Assembly: GCF_014274465.1 (NCBI RefSeq)
Contig: NZ_CP060394.1
Coordinates: 2,914,001 to 2,978,000, forward strand
From: Alloacidobacterium dinghuense
GTDB taxonomy: Bacteria > Acidobacteriota > Terriglobia > Terriglobales > Acidobacteriaceae
Length of the DNA: 64,000 bases
Direction: 5' to 3'
Notes under the pieces: model-generated
Told to the model about the DNA's origin: nothing
The model's database searches: none
What the model saw: the letters and a program-made list of their open reading frames with translations, nothing else
Made by a program: the position numbers and the translations under genes
Part shown: positions 32,931-42,702 of the stretch, piece after piece
Layout of the letters: each line of letters starts with the position of its first letter
Numbering within the stretch: the stretch's first letter is position 1

Positions 32931-33520
32931 AAGTATGTTTGATCGACTGCCATAGGTTCTGCTTCCTCATGGAAAAATCGGATCAATTCAGCTATATCAG
33001 TTCCTGCTGCTCCTGTTAGACCTGGTTTTTCTAGATCGCAAAGCTCTTTCAGCACTTTGGCAAAAGGAATAACTTCTATTCCGCGTTTCCCTATCTCATG
33101 GATCTCACGCTGATCTTTAGCTACCCCATGTACAAACACGAATTTCCAGCTCTGCCCTTCCCAAGCCCTTTCTCGGGCGTTGTTCTTGGCTTTAGTTAGA
33201 AACTTCTTCTCAACCCATTCCTGAACGCACTCTTGTCGTTGTTGATCAGTTCTCTGCTTTGCACTATTTCTCTTGACCTTCAAATCTTCCATCAAATGTG
33301 CAGTCCAAGGAGTGATGTAGCCTACGGGTCTAAAGCTGACCTGAGCTTCAAGGTGCCATGCATCAAGCCGATCTGAATGTCGAGACGGTCGTACCCCTAA
33401 GAGATCGATTTCACCTACGCCCGCATTCTTACCGCTGGTGTCATGCTTAATACCTCTGACAGTAAAAAAGCCCTGCCTATTGAGCCACTCATCTATCAAC
33501 GTTTCAGCAAGCAGGGCCAT
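32924..33520 (-). CDS. Orphan protein with a PD-(D/E)xK-nuclease-like motif
   Basis: A 198-residue soluble protein. The N-terminal third reads helix (LLAETLIDEWLNRQGFFTVRG), acidic strand VGEIDLLGVRPSR and strand WHLEAQVSF. This order, with D in GEIDLLG and E-x-Q in HLEAQ, is the beta-hairpin core of restriction-endonuclease-like folds. A basic region follows (VKRNSAKQRTDQQRQ), then FVFVHGVAKDQREI. No methyltransferase or other defence gene is adjacent. It could be a stand-alone repair or defence nuclease or an inactive relative. Family assignment is motif-level only. Confidence 0.5.
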   Translation of the reverse strand: MALLAETLIDEWLNRQGFFTVRGIKHDTSGKNAGVGEIDLLGVRPSRHSDRLDAWHLEAQVSFRPVGYITPWTAHLMEDLKVKRNSAKQRTDQQRQECVQEWVEKKFLTKAKNNARERAWEGQSWKFVFVHGVAKDQREIHEIGKRGIEVIPFAKVLKELCDLEKPGLTGAAGTDIAELIRFFHEEAEPMAVDQTYLF

Positions 33521-33542
33521 TTTATCGATCTCGAGTTGCAGC

Positions 33543-34592
33543 CTATTTTAGCTTTGCCATGATCTCACCGAGCACCTGCTTTGAGGGGCGCGTGCGCTCC
33601 TGCGGCAGTGTAGCCAGAGGCTCGTCGACAAGGTTGAGCAGGTCGGTGAAGCTGGGTTTCTGGGTGTCGACGTAGAAGATGCCGGTGAGCACTTCGCCCT
33701 TTTCGTGGGCTTCCATCAACGCTTTAACAGCAGAAACGCGGCTGGTTGGGTTGTAGTCTTCGTGCAGCTTGCGCAGGCGCAGGTGCGAACCGTCGTGCAA
33801 GGTCACATCGTAGGTCGAACCTGCGTCGTAATCGATGGCGATGTCTTCAAAGTGCGGCACAAAGCCGACTTCGGTGATGGCTTCTTCGTGCTCCTGCATG
33901 TACTTGTAGCTCTTGGTCGATCCTTCGTGATCATTGAAGGTCACGCAAGGCGAGATGACGTCGAGCATCACCGTGCCCTTGTGCGCGATCGCCGCCTTGA
34001 GCATAGCGAGCAGTTGTTTCTTGTCGCCGGAGAACGAGCGGCCAACGAACGTTGCGCCCAGCTGGACCGCGAGTGCGCAGGTATCAATGGCCGGAAGATC
34101 GTTGATGACGCCGGTCTTCAACTTTGACCCGAGGTCAGCGGTGGCCGAGAACTGGCCCTTGGTAAGGCCGTAAACGCCATTGTCCTCAATGATATAGATG
34201 AGCGGCAGATTGCGGCGCAACAGGTGGACGAACTGCCCCATGCCGATGGAGGCGGTGTCGCCGTCGCCGGAGACGCCGAGCGCGGTCATCGTCTTGTTGC
34301 CTAGGAGCGCGCCTGTAGCGACTGAAGGCATGCGTCCGTGGACGCTGTTGAAGCTATGCGCGCGGGACAGGAAGTAGGCTGGGCTCTTGGAGGAGCAGCC
34401 AATGCCGGAGAGTTTCATGACGCGCTCGGGCTGCACGCCCATTTCGTAGAGCGCGTCGATGATGCGCTCGGAGATGGCGTTGTGCCCGCAGCCGGCGCAG
34501 AGCGTGGTCTTGCCGCCACGATAGTCGAGGATGGGAAGCCCGAGGCGATTGACCTTCGGCGCGGGAGTGGGTGTTGCTGTCGTTGCAGCCAT
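33543..34592 (-). CDS. korB: 2-oxoacid:ferredoxin oxidoreductase, beta subunit
   Basis: A 349-residue thiamine-pyrophosphate subunit. Landmarks are CAGCGHNAISERIIDALYEM, SGIGCSSKSPAYFLSRAHSF, the TPP/Mg motif GVSGDGDTASIGMGQF and YIIEDNGVYGLTKGQFSATA. Together with KorA it oxidatively decarboxylates a 2-oxoacid (most often 2-oxoglutarate in this subgroup) to the acyl-CoA, passing electrons to ferredoxin. Its ATG overlaps the korA stop by one base, so the two are translationally coupled. No separate ferredoxin-domain delta subunit is present, consistent with a two-subunit enzyme. Exact 2-oxoacid not proven. Confidence 0.9.
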   Translation of the reverse strand: MAATTATPTPAPKVNRLGLPILDYRGGKTTLCAGCGHNAISERIIDALYEMGVQPERVMKLSGIGCSSKSPAYFLSRAHSFNSVHGRMPSVATGALLGNKTMTALGVSGDGDTASIGMGQFVHLLRRNLPLIYIIEDNGVYGLTKGQFSATADLGSKLKTGVINDLPAIDTCALAVQLGATFVGRSFSGDKKQLLAMLKAAIAHKGTVMLDVISPCVTFNDHEGSTKSYKYMQEHEEAITEVGFVPHFEDIAIDYDAGSTYDVTLHDGSHLRLRKLHEDYNPTSRVSAVKALMEAHEKGEVLTGIFYVDTQKPSFTDLLNLVDEPLATLPQERTRPSKQVLGEIMAKLK

Positions 34593-36445
34593 TAGATAAT
34601 TCCCTCCTGCAGCACAAACTCATCGGTGACGGAGCGGGCGTCGATCGGATGCCCGTTGAAGTGGCGGATGGAGCGCAGCTTCACGGCGTCTTCAGCCGGG
34701 AGGTCGAGCTTGAGCAGGCTCAGCATCTGCGCGTCGCGGTTCTGCTCGACGATGTAGACGCGGTCGTGCGAGGCGACGAACTCGTGGACTTCGCTGGTGA
34801 AGGGAAAGGCACGGATGCGAAGGTAGTCGGCTTCGACACCGTATTCCTTCTTGACCTGGTCGCGGCTTTCGAGGACGGCAAAGTCGGATGTGCCGAAGGC
34901 GATGATGCCGATCTTCGATTTCCCTGTCTGCACGACGATGGGAAGCGGAACGAGCGTGCGCGCCGTCTCGAACTTGCGGTTCAGGCGCTCCATCAGGTTC
35001 TGATAGTCGTCGGGACGCTCGGTGTAGAGAGCCTTCTCGTTGTGTCCGCTACCTCGGGTGAAATAGGCTGCCTTGGGGTGGTCGGTGCCAGGGAGTGTGC
35101 GATATGGGATGGCGTCGCCGTCTACGTCCTTGTAGCGGGCGAATTCGCCGAGGCGCTTCAGGTCTTCGGCGGTGAGAACCTTGCCGCGGTCAAGCGGCTT
35201 TTCCGGATAGTCGAATGGCTCGGACATCCAGTTGTTCATGCCGAGATCGAGGTCGCTGAGCACGAAGACCGGCGTCTGCAACCGCTCCGCAAGATCGAAG
35301 GCGGCGATGCCAAATTCGAAGCATTCCTTGACGCTGCCGGGAATAAGGATGACGTGCTTCGTATCGCCGTGCGAAAGGTAGGCGATGGACAGCAGGTCGG
35401 CTTGCGCAGTGCGCGTAGGCAGACCTGTAGACGGGCCGACGCGCTGAATGTCGAAGATGACGCCGGGCAGTTCGGCAAAGTAGCCGAGGCCGGCGAACTC
35501 AGACATCAGCGAGATACCGGGTCCTGACGTTGCGGTCATCGAACGCGCGCCCGACCAGCCAGCACCAAGCACCATGCCGACGGCAGCGAGTTCGTCTTCA
35601 GCCTGCACCACGGCGAAAGTTGCTTTGCCATCGGGCTCGATGCGGTATTTCTTCAAGTAGTCGATGAGCTGTTCGACGACTGACGATGAGGGTGTGATGG
35701 GATACCAGGTGACGACGGTGACGCCAGCGAACATCGCGCCCAGCGCTGCGGCGGCGTTGCCGTCGATGATGATCTTGCCATCGGTCGCATGCATGCGTTC
35801 GAGGACATAGGGATCATGCTTGGTCAGCGACTCGGCTGCGTAGGTGTATCCGGCCTGCACGGCGGCCCAGTTCAGGTCAGCAGCTTTCTGCTTCTTGGCG
35901 AACTGGCGGCGTAGCGCGGCTTCGACGGCGGTCATGTCGAATGACAGAAGCTGGGCGACGATGCCGACGTAAATCATGTTCTTGACCAGCTTGCGCAGAC
36001 GCGCTTCGGGGCAGACGGCGGCGGTCAGCTTATCAAACGGAACGGGATAACAGGCAACGTCGTCGCGATACTGCTTGAGATTCTGCGCGTCTTCGTAGAT
36101 GGCTACCGCACCGGCTGGCAGCGAAAGGATATCTTCCTTCGCGGTCTCCGCATTCATCGCAACGAGAATGTCGATTTCCTTTTTGCGGGCGACGTAGCCG
36201 TATTTGCTGGCGCGAATGGTGTACCAGGTGGGCAGTCCGGCGATGTTCGATGGAAAGAGGTTTTTGCCGCTGACCGGGATTCCCATGCCAAAGATGCTCT
36301 TGAGCAGAACGCTGTTGGCGGATTGCGATCCTGATCCGTTGACTGTGGCTACCTGGATGCTGAAGTCATTGATGACGCGCTTGGAGGCGCCGTTTGCAGA
36401 TGCGCTGGAGGCTTGCTGGCCTAGCGCAACATCTCCTGTCGCCAT
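34592..36445 (-). CDS. korA: 2-oxoacid:ferredoxin oxidoreductase, fused gamma-alpha subunit
   Basis: A 617-residue subunit in which a gamma domain (residues about 25-195, INDFSIQVATVNGSGSQSAN) is fused to the alpha domain. The gamma domain also contains LLKSIFGMGIPVSGKN; the alpha domain runs from about residue 225 to 617 (IIDGNAAAALGAMFAGVTVV). The active-site region YPITPSSSVVEQLIDYL and the later ATSGPGISLMSEFAGLGYFA are family hallmarks. It provides the pyrimidine-binding half of the TPP site completed by KorB. It is the first gene of a two-gene operon and lies at the 5' end of a long minus-strand run. Confidence 0.92.
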   Translation of the reverse strand: MATGDVALGQQASSASANGASKRVINDFSIQVATVNGSGSQSANSVLLKSIFGMGIPVSGKNLFPSNIAGLPTWYTIRASKYGYVARKKEIDILVAMNAETAKEDILSLPAGAVAIYEDAQNLKQYRDDVACYPVPFDKLTAAVCPEARLRKLVKNMIYVGIVAQLLSFDMTAVEAALRRQFAKKQKAADLNWAAVQAGYTYAAESLTKHDPYVLERMHATDGKIIIDGNAAAALGAMFAGVTVVTWYPITPSSSVVEQLIDYLKKYRIEPDGKATFAVVQAEDELAAVGMVLGAGWSGARSMTATSGPGISLMSEFAGLGYFAELPGVIFDIQRVGPSTGLPTRTAQADLLSIAYLSHGDTKHVILIPGSVKECFEFGIAAFDLAERLQTPVFVLSDLDLGMNNWMSEPFDYPEKPLDRGKVLTAEDLKRLGEFARYKDVDGDAIPYRTLPGTDHPKAAYFTRGSGHNEKALYTERPDDYQNLMERLNRKFETARTLVPLPIVVQTGKSKIGIIAFGTSDFAVLESRDQVKKEYGVEADYLRIRAFPFTSEVHEFVASHDRVYIVEQNRDAQMLSLLKLDLPAEDAVKLRSIRHFNGHPIDARSVTDEFVLQEGII

Positions 36446-36624
36446 TGGGCGAAGTTCCCTTCAAGTGGAGGTGGGAAAGATGCGATCTTTCACTCTTCAT
36501 TATAGATGGCTTAGGGGTTGAATCGGGCGTTTGCGGGACTCAATGGGGGAATCCGTCACCAAGTGGTAAGTATGGCGATCTAAATGGTGTGTACGCCATC
36601 AAAAACAAGCCATGAGACACCAGT

Positions 36625-37683
36625 TTAGTGCCGCACATCGGTCATCAATTGCGTGACATACGCCTGTTCTTCCGCATTCAAAGGGAGCAGCGGGATGCGC
36701 GGGCGTCCGCCGTAGTAGCCGTTGAGTTCGCAGGCGAACTTGATGCCTGGGATGCCGAACTGTCCGCCTACAACGCGTGAGGCTTCTACGATACGCTTCT
36801 GCTTCTCTGCGCCGAGCTTGGGGTCGTTGTCTTTCCATGCGGTATAGATTTCCTGGCAGGCCTGCGGGGCGCAGGCGGCGAATCCCAGGACTGCGCCGCT
36901 TACTCCGAAATCGAGTGCTTGCGTAAGCGTGTCGGCGGAGCCGGTCAACACCTGGAAGCCGACTTCCTTGATGCGCGTAACAACTTTCGGCTTCGGCGGC
37001 GGGACGGCGACGGCCGTGGTTTTCGCTCCCAGGATATCCGCCGGGACGAAGGTCGAGGCTTCGAGCGGCTGCGCCAGCAGCATGCGATTGGTGAAGGCCG
37101 TGAAGATGTTGGTGACTGCGGTTTCTCGCTTCGGCGCGGAGCCCGTAGCTTCGATGATTTTTGCAAGGCGATCGAGGTTGCCGCTTGAGTCCTTGAGACC
37201 GATGATGTTGGGGTGCTGCGCAAGTTCAGCGACGAGTTCCGTTGCCAGATCGTAGTGAGTGAACTTGGGAATGGTGTAGAGCACCACCGGCAGCGGCGAG
37301 CGATCGGCCACCGTGCGGAAGTAAGTGAGCATTTCCAGCGGTCGCATCTGCGGGCCGTAATAATTCGGAGTGCGCACCAGTACTGCGTCGTAATTCTGGG
37401 CGGCGGCAAATTCGGCGAGCTTGATGGTTTCGAGAGCGCTTTCGCGGCCTACTCCGGCAAGCAGGACTCTTTCCGGCGCCGCGGATTCACGCGCTGTGCG
37501 CAGGACCTCGCGTGTCTCCTCGTCACCGAGCATGACACCTTCGCCGGTTGATCCGAGGATCACAATACCCGCGATCGGCGTGCGCGAATAGCGGTCGATG
37601 TTGTGTTCGAGCTTGCGAAGGTAGAGGCGTCCGTCGGGATAGAACGGCGTGGTGGCAGCGGTGAAAATGCCTTCTAGCAGCAT
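36625..37683 (-). CDS. Dihydrodipicolinate synthase-family aldolase/lyase with an internal insertion
   Basis: A 352-residue class I aldolase of the DapA/NanA family. The GSTGE motif (residues 44-48), the catalytic Tyr136 in VLYTIPKFTHYD and the Schiff-base Lys164 in IIGLKDSSGNL are all present. Ordinary members have about 290-300 residues. The excess is a block at residues about 181-241 (Pro/Lys/Thr-rich, PPPKPKVVTRIK) between the helix after the lysine strand and GFQVLTGSADTL. The substrate cannot be chosen between pyruvate-aldehyde condensations and 4-hydroxy-2-oxoglutarate-type cleavages. It is probably not the lysine-pathway enzyme, because no lysine genes are near. Confidence 0.8.
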   Translation of the reverse strand: MLLEGIFTAATTPFYPDGRLYLRKLEHNIDRYSRTPIAGIVILGSTGEGVMLGDEETREVLRTARESAAPERVLLAGVGRESALETIKLAEFAAAQNYDAVLVRTPNYYGPQMRPLEMLTYFRTVADRSPLPVVLYTIPKFTHYDLATELVAELAQHPNIIGLKDSSGNLDRLAKIIEATGSAPKRETAVTNIFTAFTNRMLLAQPLEASTFVPADILGAKTTAVAVPPPKPKVVTRIKEVGFQVLTGSADTLTQALDFGVSGAVLGFAACAPQACQEIYTAWKDNDPKLGAEKQKRIVEASRVVGGQFGIPGIKFACELNGYYGGRPRIPLLPLNAEEQAYVTQLMTDVRH

Positions 37684-37711
37684 GGTTCTATTCTAGACCG
37701 AGACCGCAGAG

Positions 37712-38455
37712 CTACGGCGTTTCGCCGGGGAAGGGCGCGGTCTGCGCATTGATGATTTGCAGCAACTGCGCCTTCGCGCTGTCGTAGCTTGGCTTCCCCG
37801 AATACATGCGATGGTCAACGTGCTTGTTCCCACTCTCACCCACCATCTGGAATTGCCTCTCACCGTCGGCAGCCTGTTGCGCGTGCGCTTGCTCCCACGA
37901 TTTCTCGTCGAAGTCATTACTCTCAACGCTAATAGTCCACACTCGCTTGCCCTGCTGGTTGCGAATGATAAAGCGATAGTAGATGTGGAACTTGCCGAGT
38001 GGTTGGAAAAACTCGATGGCTTCAATGCGGTATTGTTTTACCGGAAACATATCGACTAGAAAGCCGTTGGACTGCATCGCATCGGGGGCCTTCGGGTCGG
38101 CGTGCAGCTTGTGTAGGACTTCACGCTCGGCATCGCGATCTGCTGTACGGCCTGCTATGGCGTAGGCGACGACCAGCGTGGTGTGAACCTTCCAGTTGTT
38201 GGGATCGAGTTGGCGTGCCTTCTCTGCGTATTGCACGGCGGCCTGCCCCTGATAGAGCTGCAGCGCAGCGTCAGCCGCATAGAGATTGATGGCAACGTCG
38301 TTCGGATTTGCTTGAAGCAGCTGCTGGAATGTTGCCAGCGCCTGCTGCGGCTGATGGTTCTTCAGTTGATCGATGCCCTGCTGATCTGTGACTTGCGCTC
38401 GGGCTGCGACGGTGTAAAGACTGATGGCTGCCAGTGCGATACCGTACCACTTCAT
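37712..38455 (-). CDS. Secreted TPR-repeat protein
   Basis: A 247-residue protein. From ATG 38455 it begins with a signal peptide (MKWYGIALAAISLYTVAARAQ); the frame is open 43 codons further upstream without family sense. Residues about 28-110 hold two or three TPR units (LKNHQPQQALATFQQLLQAN, YQGQAAVQYAEKARQLDPNN). The C-terminal half is a beta-rich domain (EAIEFFQPLGKFHIYYRFII, RVWTISVES). The DapA-family gene follows 28 bases downstream on the same strand. A periplasmic scaffolding role is inferred; no named family recognised. Confidence 0.7.
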   Translation of the reverse strand: MKWYGIALAAISLYTVAARAQVTDQQGIDQLKNHQPQQALATFQQLLQANPNDVAINLYAADAALQLYQGQAAVQYAEKARQLDPNNWKVHTTLVVAYAIAGRTADRDAEREVLHKLHADPKAPDAMQSNGFLVDMFPVKQYRIEAIEFFQPLGKFHIYYRFIIRNQQGKRVWTISVESNDFDEKSWEQAHAQQAADGERQFQMVGESGNKHVDHRMYSGKPSYDSAKAQLLQIINAQTAPFPGETP

Positions 38456-38538
38456 GCGAATGTGACGACTCCCGAAGCCAACCTTAGCACACGCCAATGG
38501 GAAAACTTTGCATAGATATATGCCGAAGGGAGGAATGC

Positions 38539-38608
38539 GTCTCCTCGGCGACTGAAGCTGCATTCGAACATCGTTGTTCGGCACGGCTGAAGCCGTGCCC
38601 CTTCAAAG
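38539..38608 (+). repeat. Composite REP doublet, copy 3
   Basis: A diverged first palindrome (TCGGCGACTGAAGCTGC) followed at the standard distance by an exact GGCACGGCTGAAGCCGTGCC with CCTTCAAAG. It lies between carB and the TPR gene. Confidence 0.75.
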
Positions 38609-38646
38609 CTGGTCTGGCGACCAACCAATTGCAATATTTCTAGTTG

Positions 38647-41600
38647 CTACTTCACGGCTTCCTGCTCCGCGTGCAGGTGTTGCAGAGCGTTGACTTTAGT
38701 GGTGTGCTTCTGCAGCGCCTGGATGCCTTCCGCTGCTGCACGCGCGGCGGCGATGGTTGTAATTGTTGGAATGCGCTGAAGAACGGCTGCGCGGCGGATT
38801 GCTTTTTCGTCGAAGAAGGGATCCTGGCCGTGCGGCGTGTTGAGGATGAGCTGGATGCGCTCACCCTTGATGAGGTCGACGACATTCGGGCGCCCTTCCT
38901 TCACCTTGAAGACGCGCTCGACCACCATGCCGGCCTTTTCGAGAACATTGGCGGTGCCTTCGGTTGCGACGAGATGGAAGCCTAACTCGACGTATTGACG
39001 CGCCAGTTCTACCACAGCCTGCTTGTCGCGGTCATTCACGCTGAGGAAGACTGTTCCCTTGAGCGGCAGATGGAGGCCTGCTGACAGCTGCGCTTTGGCG
39101 AAGGCTTCGCCGAAGTTGTCGGCTACTCCCATGACTTCGCCGGTTGATTTCATCTCGGGGCTGAGGACGGTGTCGACGCCCTGGAACTTGTTCCATGGGA
39201 AGACTGGCGATTTCACGAAGTAGTGCGTGCCGGTTTCGAGGTCCTTGCCGCTCTTGACCTGTTCAGGCAGAAGTTCGCGCAACCTGCGGCCCGTCATCAG
39301 GCGCGAAGCGATCTTCGCCAGCGGTATGCCAGTTGCTTTGGAGACATAGGGCACGGTACGCGAGGCGCGCGGATTGACTTCGATGACGTAGACCTTATCG
39401 GGTTCGCCGGCTTTGCGCTGAATCGCAAATTGCAGATTGACGAGGCCGATGACGTTGAGCGCCAGCGCTAGCTTGCGAGTGTAGGCGCGGATCGTGTCGA
39501 GTACGGCGGGAGCGAGATCGACGGCGGGCAGCACGCAGGAGGAGTCGCCGGAATGGATGCCAGCCTCTTCGATATGCTGCATGATGCCGGCGATGACAAC
39601 GTCTTCGCGATCGCAGAGCGCGTCGACATCGACTTCGACCGCGTCTTCGAGGAAGTGGTCGATGAGGACGGGTCGCTCCTGCGAGTACTCGACTGCCTCT
39701 CTCATATAGTGAGATACGGCATCGCTGTCATAGGCGATGACCATGGCGCGTCCGCCAAGCACGTATGAAGGACGCACGAGCACCGGATAGCCGATGCGCT
39801 CCGCGCCTTCGAGCGCTTCTCCCACGCTGGTGGCCATTGCGCCCGGGGGTTGCGGAATATCGAGGTCTTCGAGCAGCTTGCCGAAGCTCTTGCGATCTTC
39901 TGCGAGGTCGATGGACTCGGGCGACGTTCCGAGAATTGGCACGCCTGCGGCTTTCAGACGCAGCGCGAGGTTGAGCGGAGTCTGCCCGCCGAACTGCACG
40001 ATCATGCCGACTTCGGCGCCGCCGGATGACTCGTGCTCGTAGATGGCGAGCACGTCTTCGAGAGTTAATGGTTCGAAGTAGAGGCGATCACTGGTGTCGT
40101 AGTCGGTTGAGACGGTCTCAGGGTTGCAGTTGACCATGATCGTCTCGTAGTCGTCTTCCTTGAGCGCGAAGGCGGCGTGGCAGCAGCAGTAGTCGAACTC
40201 AATTCCCTGCCCGATACGGTTGGGGCCGCTGCCGAGGATAATGACTTTGCGCTTCGCGGTTGGGGCGGCTTCATCTTCTTCGTCGTAGGTCGAGTAAAGG
40301 TACGGTGTCATGCTCTCGAATTCGGCAGCGCAGGTATCGACGAGCTTGAAGACGGGACGTATTCCGTGGCGATACCGCAGTTGGCGGACCTGCGCGATTC
40401 CTTCGTGGTCCTGCATACCCCACACAGCGGCAATGCGCTCGTCGGAGACACCCATGCGCTTCGCTTTTCGTAACAGTTCCGGTGACACATTCGTTGGGTT
40501 GAACTCAGCCACCTTCGCGATGATGTCGGTCACTTCCTTGATGTGGTAAAGGAACCAGGGGTCCATTGAGGTCATGCGCGCCACTTCGCGCACGCTTAAG
40601 CCCCGACGGAAGGCAAAGCGGATGTATTCGAGACGACCCGGTTTCGGTGTGACCAGCATCTGGGTGAGACGGCGTGGGTCGAGGACTTCGGTGCCGGTCT
40701 TCTTGCCGGTTTCGAGAGAACGCAGCGCCTTCATCAACGATTCCTTGAAGGTGCGGCCAATCGCCATCACTTCGCCAACGGATTTCATCTGCGGGCCGAG
40801 GTTTTCGTCGGCTCCGGGGAATTTTTCGAACTGCCACTTGGGGATTTTGGTGACGACGTAGTCGATGGTCGGCTCGAAGCAGGCCGGAGTCATCTTGGTG
40901 ATGTCGTTCGGAATCTCATCGAGCGTGTAGCCGACGGCGAGCTTCGCTGCAATCTTCGCAATCGGGAAGCCGGTCGCTTTCGATGCCAGCGCGGAAGATC
41001 GCGAGACGCGCGGGTTCATTTCGATCACCGTCATGCGGCCGGTCGTGGGATGCACGGCGAACTGCACATTCGAGCCGCCAGTCTCGACGCCGATCTCGCG
41101 CATCACGGCGATAGCGGCGCTGCGCATCCTCTGGTATTCGCGATCGGTCAGCGTCTGCGCGGGCGCGACGGTGATCGAATCGCCAGTGTGGACGCCCATC
41201 GGGTCCATGTTTTCGATAGAGCAGATGATGATGACGTTGTCGGCGAGATCGCGCATCACCTCAAGTTCGTATTCTTTCCAGCCGAGAACGGATTCCTCGA
41301 TGAGGCACTCATGCACCGGCGAGAGATCGAGACCGCGGGCGAGGATCTCCATCAGCTCTTCGCGGTTGTAGGCAATGCCGCCGCCCGATCCGCCGAGCGT
41401 GAAAGACGGACGGATGATGACCGGGAAGCCGATCTTGATGGCGAACTCAAGGCCGTCGCGAATGTTGTTGACCAGCGCAGACTTTGGCAGGTCAAGGCCA
41501 ATGCGCGTCATCGCGTCTTTGAAAAGGAGACGGTCTTCGGCCTTCTTGATCGCTTCAAGCTTCGCGCCGATCAATTCGACATCGTACTTGTCGAGAATTC

Positions 41601-41946
41601 CTGAATCGGCGAGATCGACAGCAAGGTTGAGCGCCGTCTGTCCGCCGACGGTCGGCAGCAAGGCGAACTTGCCGGTGCGGCCTTCGTCACGGAGCATCTG
41701 CGATTCGATGCGGATGATTTCTTCGACATAGGCGGGCGTGAGCGGCTCGATGTAGGTGCGGTCGGCAAGCTCGGGGTCAGTCATGATGGTGGCCGGGTTC
41801 GAATTCACCAGCACCACTTCATAGCCTTCCTGCTTGAGCGCCTTGCACGCCTGCGTGCCCGAGTAGTCGAACTCGGCGGACTGCCCGATGACGATCGGGC
41901 CGGAGCCGATCACGAGAATCTTGGTGATGTCATTCCTGCGTGGCAT
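38647..41946 (-). CDS. carB: Carbamoyl-phosphate synthase large subunit
   Basis: A 1099-residue synthetase domain making carbamoyl phosphate from bicarbonate, ammonia and two ATP for arginine and pyrimidine synthesis. Two homologous halves each carry an ATP-grasp core: [20 protein letters not shown] in the first, [20 protein letters not shown] in the second. Oligomerisation and C-terminal methylglyoxal-synthase-like allosteric domains are present ([20 protein letters not shown]). Length is normal with a slightly long C-terminal tail. The start is ATG 41946 ([16 protein letters not shown]); the frame is open 17 codons further. Unlike the usual carA-carB pairing, a RAYT/REP island separates it from carA. 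Confidence 0.97.
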   Translation of the reverse strand: MPRRNDITKILVIGSGPIVIGQSAEFDYSGTQACKALKQEGYEVVLVNSNPATIMTDPELADRTYIEPLTPAYVEEIIRIESQMLRDEGRTGKFALLPTVGGQTALNLAVDLADSGILDKYDVELIGAKLEAIKKAEDRLLFKDAMTRIGLDLPKSALVNNIRDGLEFAIKIGFPVIIRPSFTLGGSGGGIAYNREELMEILARGLDLSPVHECLIEESVLGWKEYELEVMRDLADNVIIICSIENMDPMGVHTGDSITVAPAQTLTDREYQRMRSAAIAVMREIGVETGGSNVQFAVHPTTGRMTVIEMNPRVSRSSALASKATGFPIAKIAAKLAVGYTLDEIPNDITKMTPACFEPTIDYVVTKIPKWQFEKFPGADENLGPQMKSVGEVMAIGRTFKESLMKALRSLETGKKTGTEVLDPRRLTQMLVTPKPGRLEYIRFAFRRGLSVREVARMTSMDPWFLYHIKEVTDIIAKVAEFNPTNVSPELLRKAKRMGVSDERIAAVWGMQDHEGIAQVRQLRYRHGIRPVFKLVDTCAAEFESMTPYLYSTYDEEDEAAPTAKRKVIILGSGPNRIGQGIEFDYCCCHAAFALKEDDYETIMVNCNPETVSTDYDTSDRLYFEPLTLEDVLAIYEHESSGGAEVGMIVQFGGQTPLNLALRLKAAGVPILGTSPESIDLAEDRKSFGKLLEDLDIPQPPGAMATSVGEALEGAERIGYPVLVRPSYVLGGRAMVIAYDSDAVSHYMREAVEYSQERPVLIDHFLEDAVEVDVDALCDREDVVIAGIMQHIEEAGIHSGDSSCVLPAVDLAPAVLDTIRAYTRKLALALNVIGLVNLQFAIQRKAGEPDKVYVIEVNPRASRTVPYVSKATGIPLAKIASRLMTGRRLRELLPEQVKSGKDLETGTHYFVKSPVFPWNKFQGVDTVLSPEMKSTGEVMGVADNFGEAFAKAQLSAGLHLPLKGTVFLSVNDRDKQAVVELARQYVELGFHLVATEGTANVLEKAGMVVERVFKVKEGRPNVVDLIKGERIQLILNTPHGQDPFFDEKAIRRAAVLQRIPTITTIAAARAAAEGIQALQKHTTKVNALQHLHAEQEAVK

Positions 41947-41962
41947 CTTGTTCTGCTCTTCC

Positions 41963-42547
41963 TTAATAATTCTGGTCGGGAGTAGTCCCTGCTCCAAAAG
42001 TCTCTGAATTCTGATCTGAAACAGGTCTCAATCTTTGAAGGGGCACGGCTTCAGCCGTGCCATGCGCCTCGTCTATAGCACGGGGCTTTAGCCCCTGAGG
42101 GATTGCATCCAGTTGATACCCCGGAAATGCCGAGCTGTATGCATATTCCTGGCCAATCGTGCACAATTTTGCCTTTACCGGATTCAACCAGATGTAATGC
42201 TTGTGCTTCTGGAAGTCTTCAATATCTCGAATCCTGTGATCGGCGAATCCTCGCTGCCAGATGTTATGTTTCGTTTCAAACTGCAATGAGGCGTGTCTTG
42301 AAAATCCACCTTTGATGAGTTGCACTGCTTTTTCGAGACTCCCTTCTGGCGTAATGATGAGATGGAAATGGTCGGGCAGGACAAATTCGTGCAGTTGAAA
42401 ATTGCCTGCCGCTCGATAGCTGTAGAGGGTCTCAAGAAACAATTTCGACCAACGTTCGTAACGGAAGAATGGCCGCCGTTCACTCGTCTCGGAAGTGACG
42501 AAATAGGTTTGGCGGTTTCTCGTCGCTGGTTCTCGCTTGAGCCTCAC
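41963..42547 (-). CDS. REP-associated tyrosine transposase (RAYT, Y1-family)
   Basis: A 194-residue single-strand transposase-like protein of the IS200/Y1 superfamily. The HUH metal site is [11 protein letters not shown] and the nucleophile tyrosine lies in [14 protein letters not shown], with the RAYT-typical [18 protein letters not shown] between. Start GTG 42547 is preceded by CTGAGGGAACCAC, the outer edge of a REP doublet. The last 45 codons are encoded by a second REP doublet in inverted orientation. RAYTs recognise and nick REP hairpins; here gene and both flanking doublets form one unit. It lies between carA and carB. Confidence 0.88.
   Translation of the reverse strand: MRLKREPATRNRQTYFVTSETSERRPFFRYERWSKLFLETLYSYRAAGNFQLHEFVLPDHFHLIITPEGSLEKAVQLIKGGFSRHASLQFETKHNIWQRGFADHRIRDIEDFQKHKHYIWLNPVKAKLCTIGQEYAYSSAFPGYQLDAIPQGLKPRAIDEAHGTAEAVPLQRLRPVSDQNSETFGAGTTPDQNY
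42033..42100 (-). repeat. Composite REP doublet, copy 4 (inverted, inside the RAYT 3' end)
   Basis: GGCACGGCTTCAGCCGTGCC (42042-42061) preceded by CTTTGAAGG, then GGGGCTTTAGCCCC (42082-42095) with CTGAGGG. It is the exact inverse arrangement of copy 5 on the other side of the RAYT gene. Confidence 0.88.
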
Positions 42548-42553
42548 GTGGTT

Positions 42554-42621
42554 CCCTCAGGGGCTAAAGCCCCCTTTTTATCTCACCGTCACGGCACGGC
42601 TGAAGCCGTGCCCCTTCAAAG
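42554..42621 (+). repeat. Composite REP doublet, copy 5 (upstream of RAYT)
   Basis: CCCTCAGGGGCTAAAGCCCC, spacer, GGCACGGCTGAAGCCGTGCC (42593-42612) and CCTTCAAAG. With copy 4 it brackets the RAYT gene as inverted ends about 590 bases apart. Confidence 0.88.
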
Positions 42622-42672
42622 ATTTTGATTCACCGCGTATCAGGCACCGTGCCTCTACAAATCCTGGCTTTC

Positions 42673-42700
42673 AAAAAAATGGCGGGACTTGAAGCCCGCC
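42673..42700 (-). terminator. Rho-independent terminator of carA
   Basis: On the minus strand GGCGGG-CTTCAAGT-CCCGCC followed by a run of seven T (plus-strand A tract 42673-42679), starting 2 bases past the carA stop codon. It separates carA transcription from the RAYT gene and carB. Confidence 0.85.
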
Positions 42701-42702
42701 GC

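Noticed and set aside
34571-35527. 318-codon frame antisense to korA
   Set aside because: Shadow frame of a GC-rich gene; korA itself has all expected family motifs.
42033-42621. CRISPR array reading of the closely spaced palindromes
   Set aside because: The repeats are palindromic pairs in inverted orientation around a transposase gene, not direct repeats with spacers.
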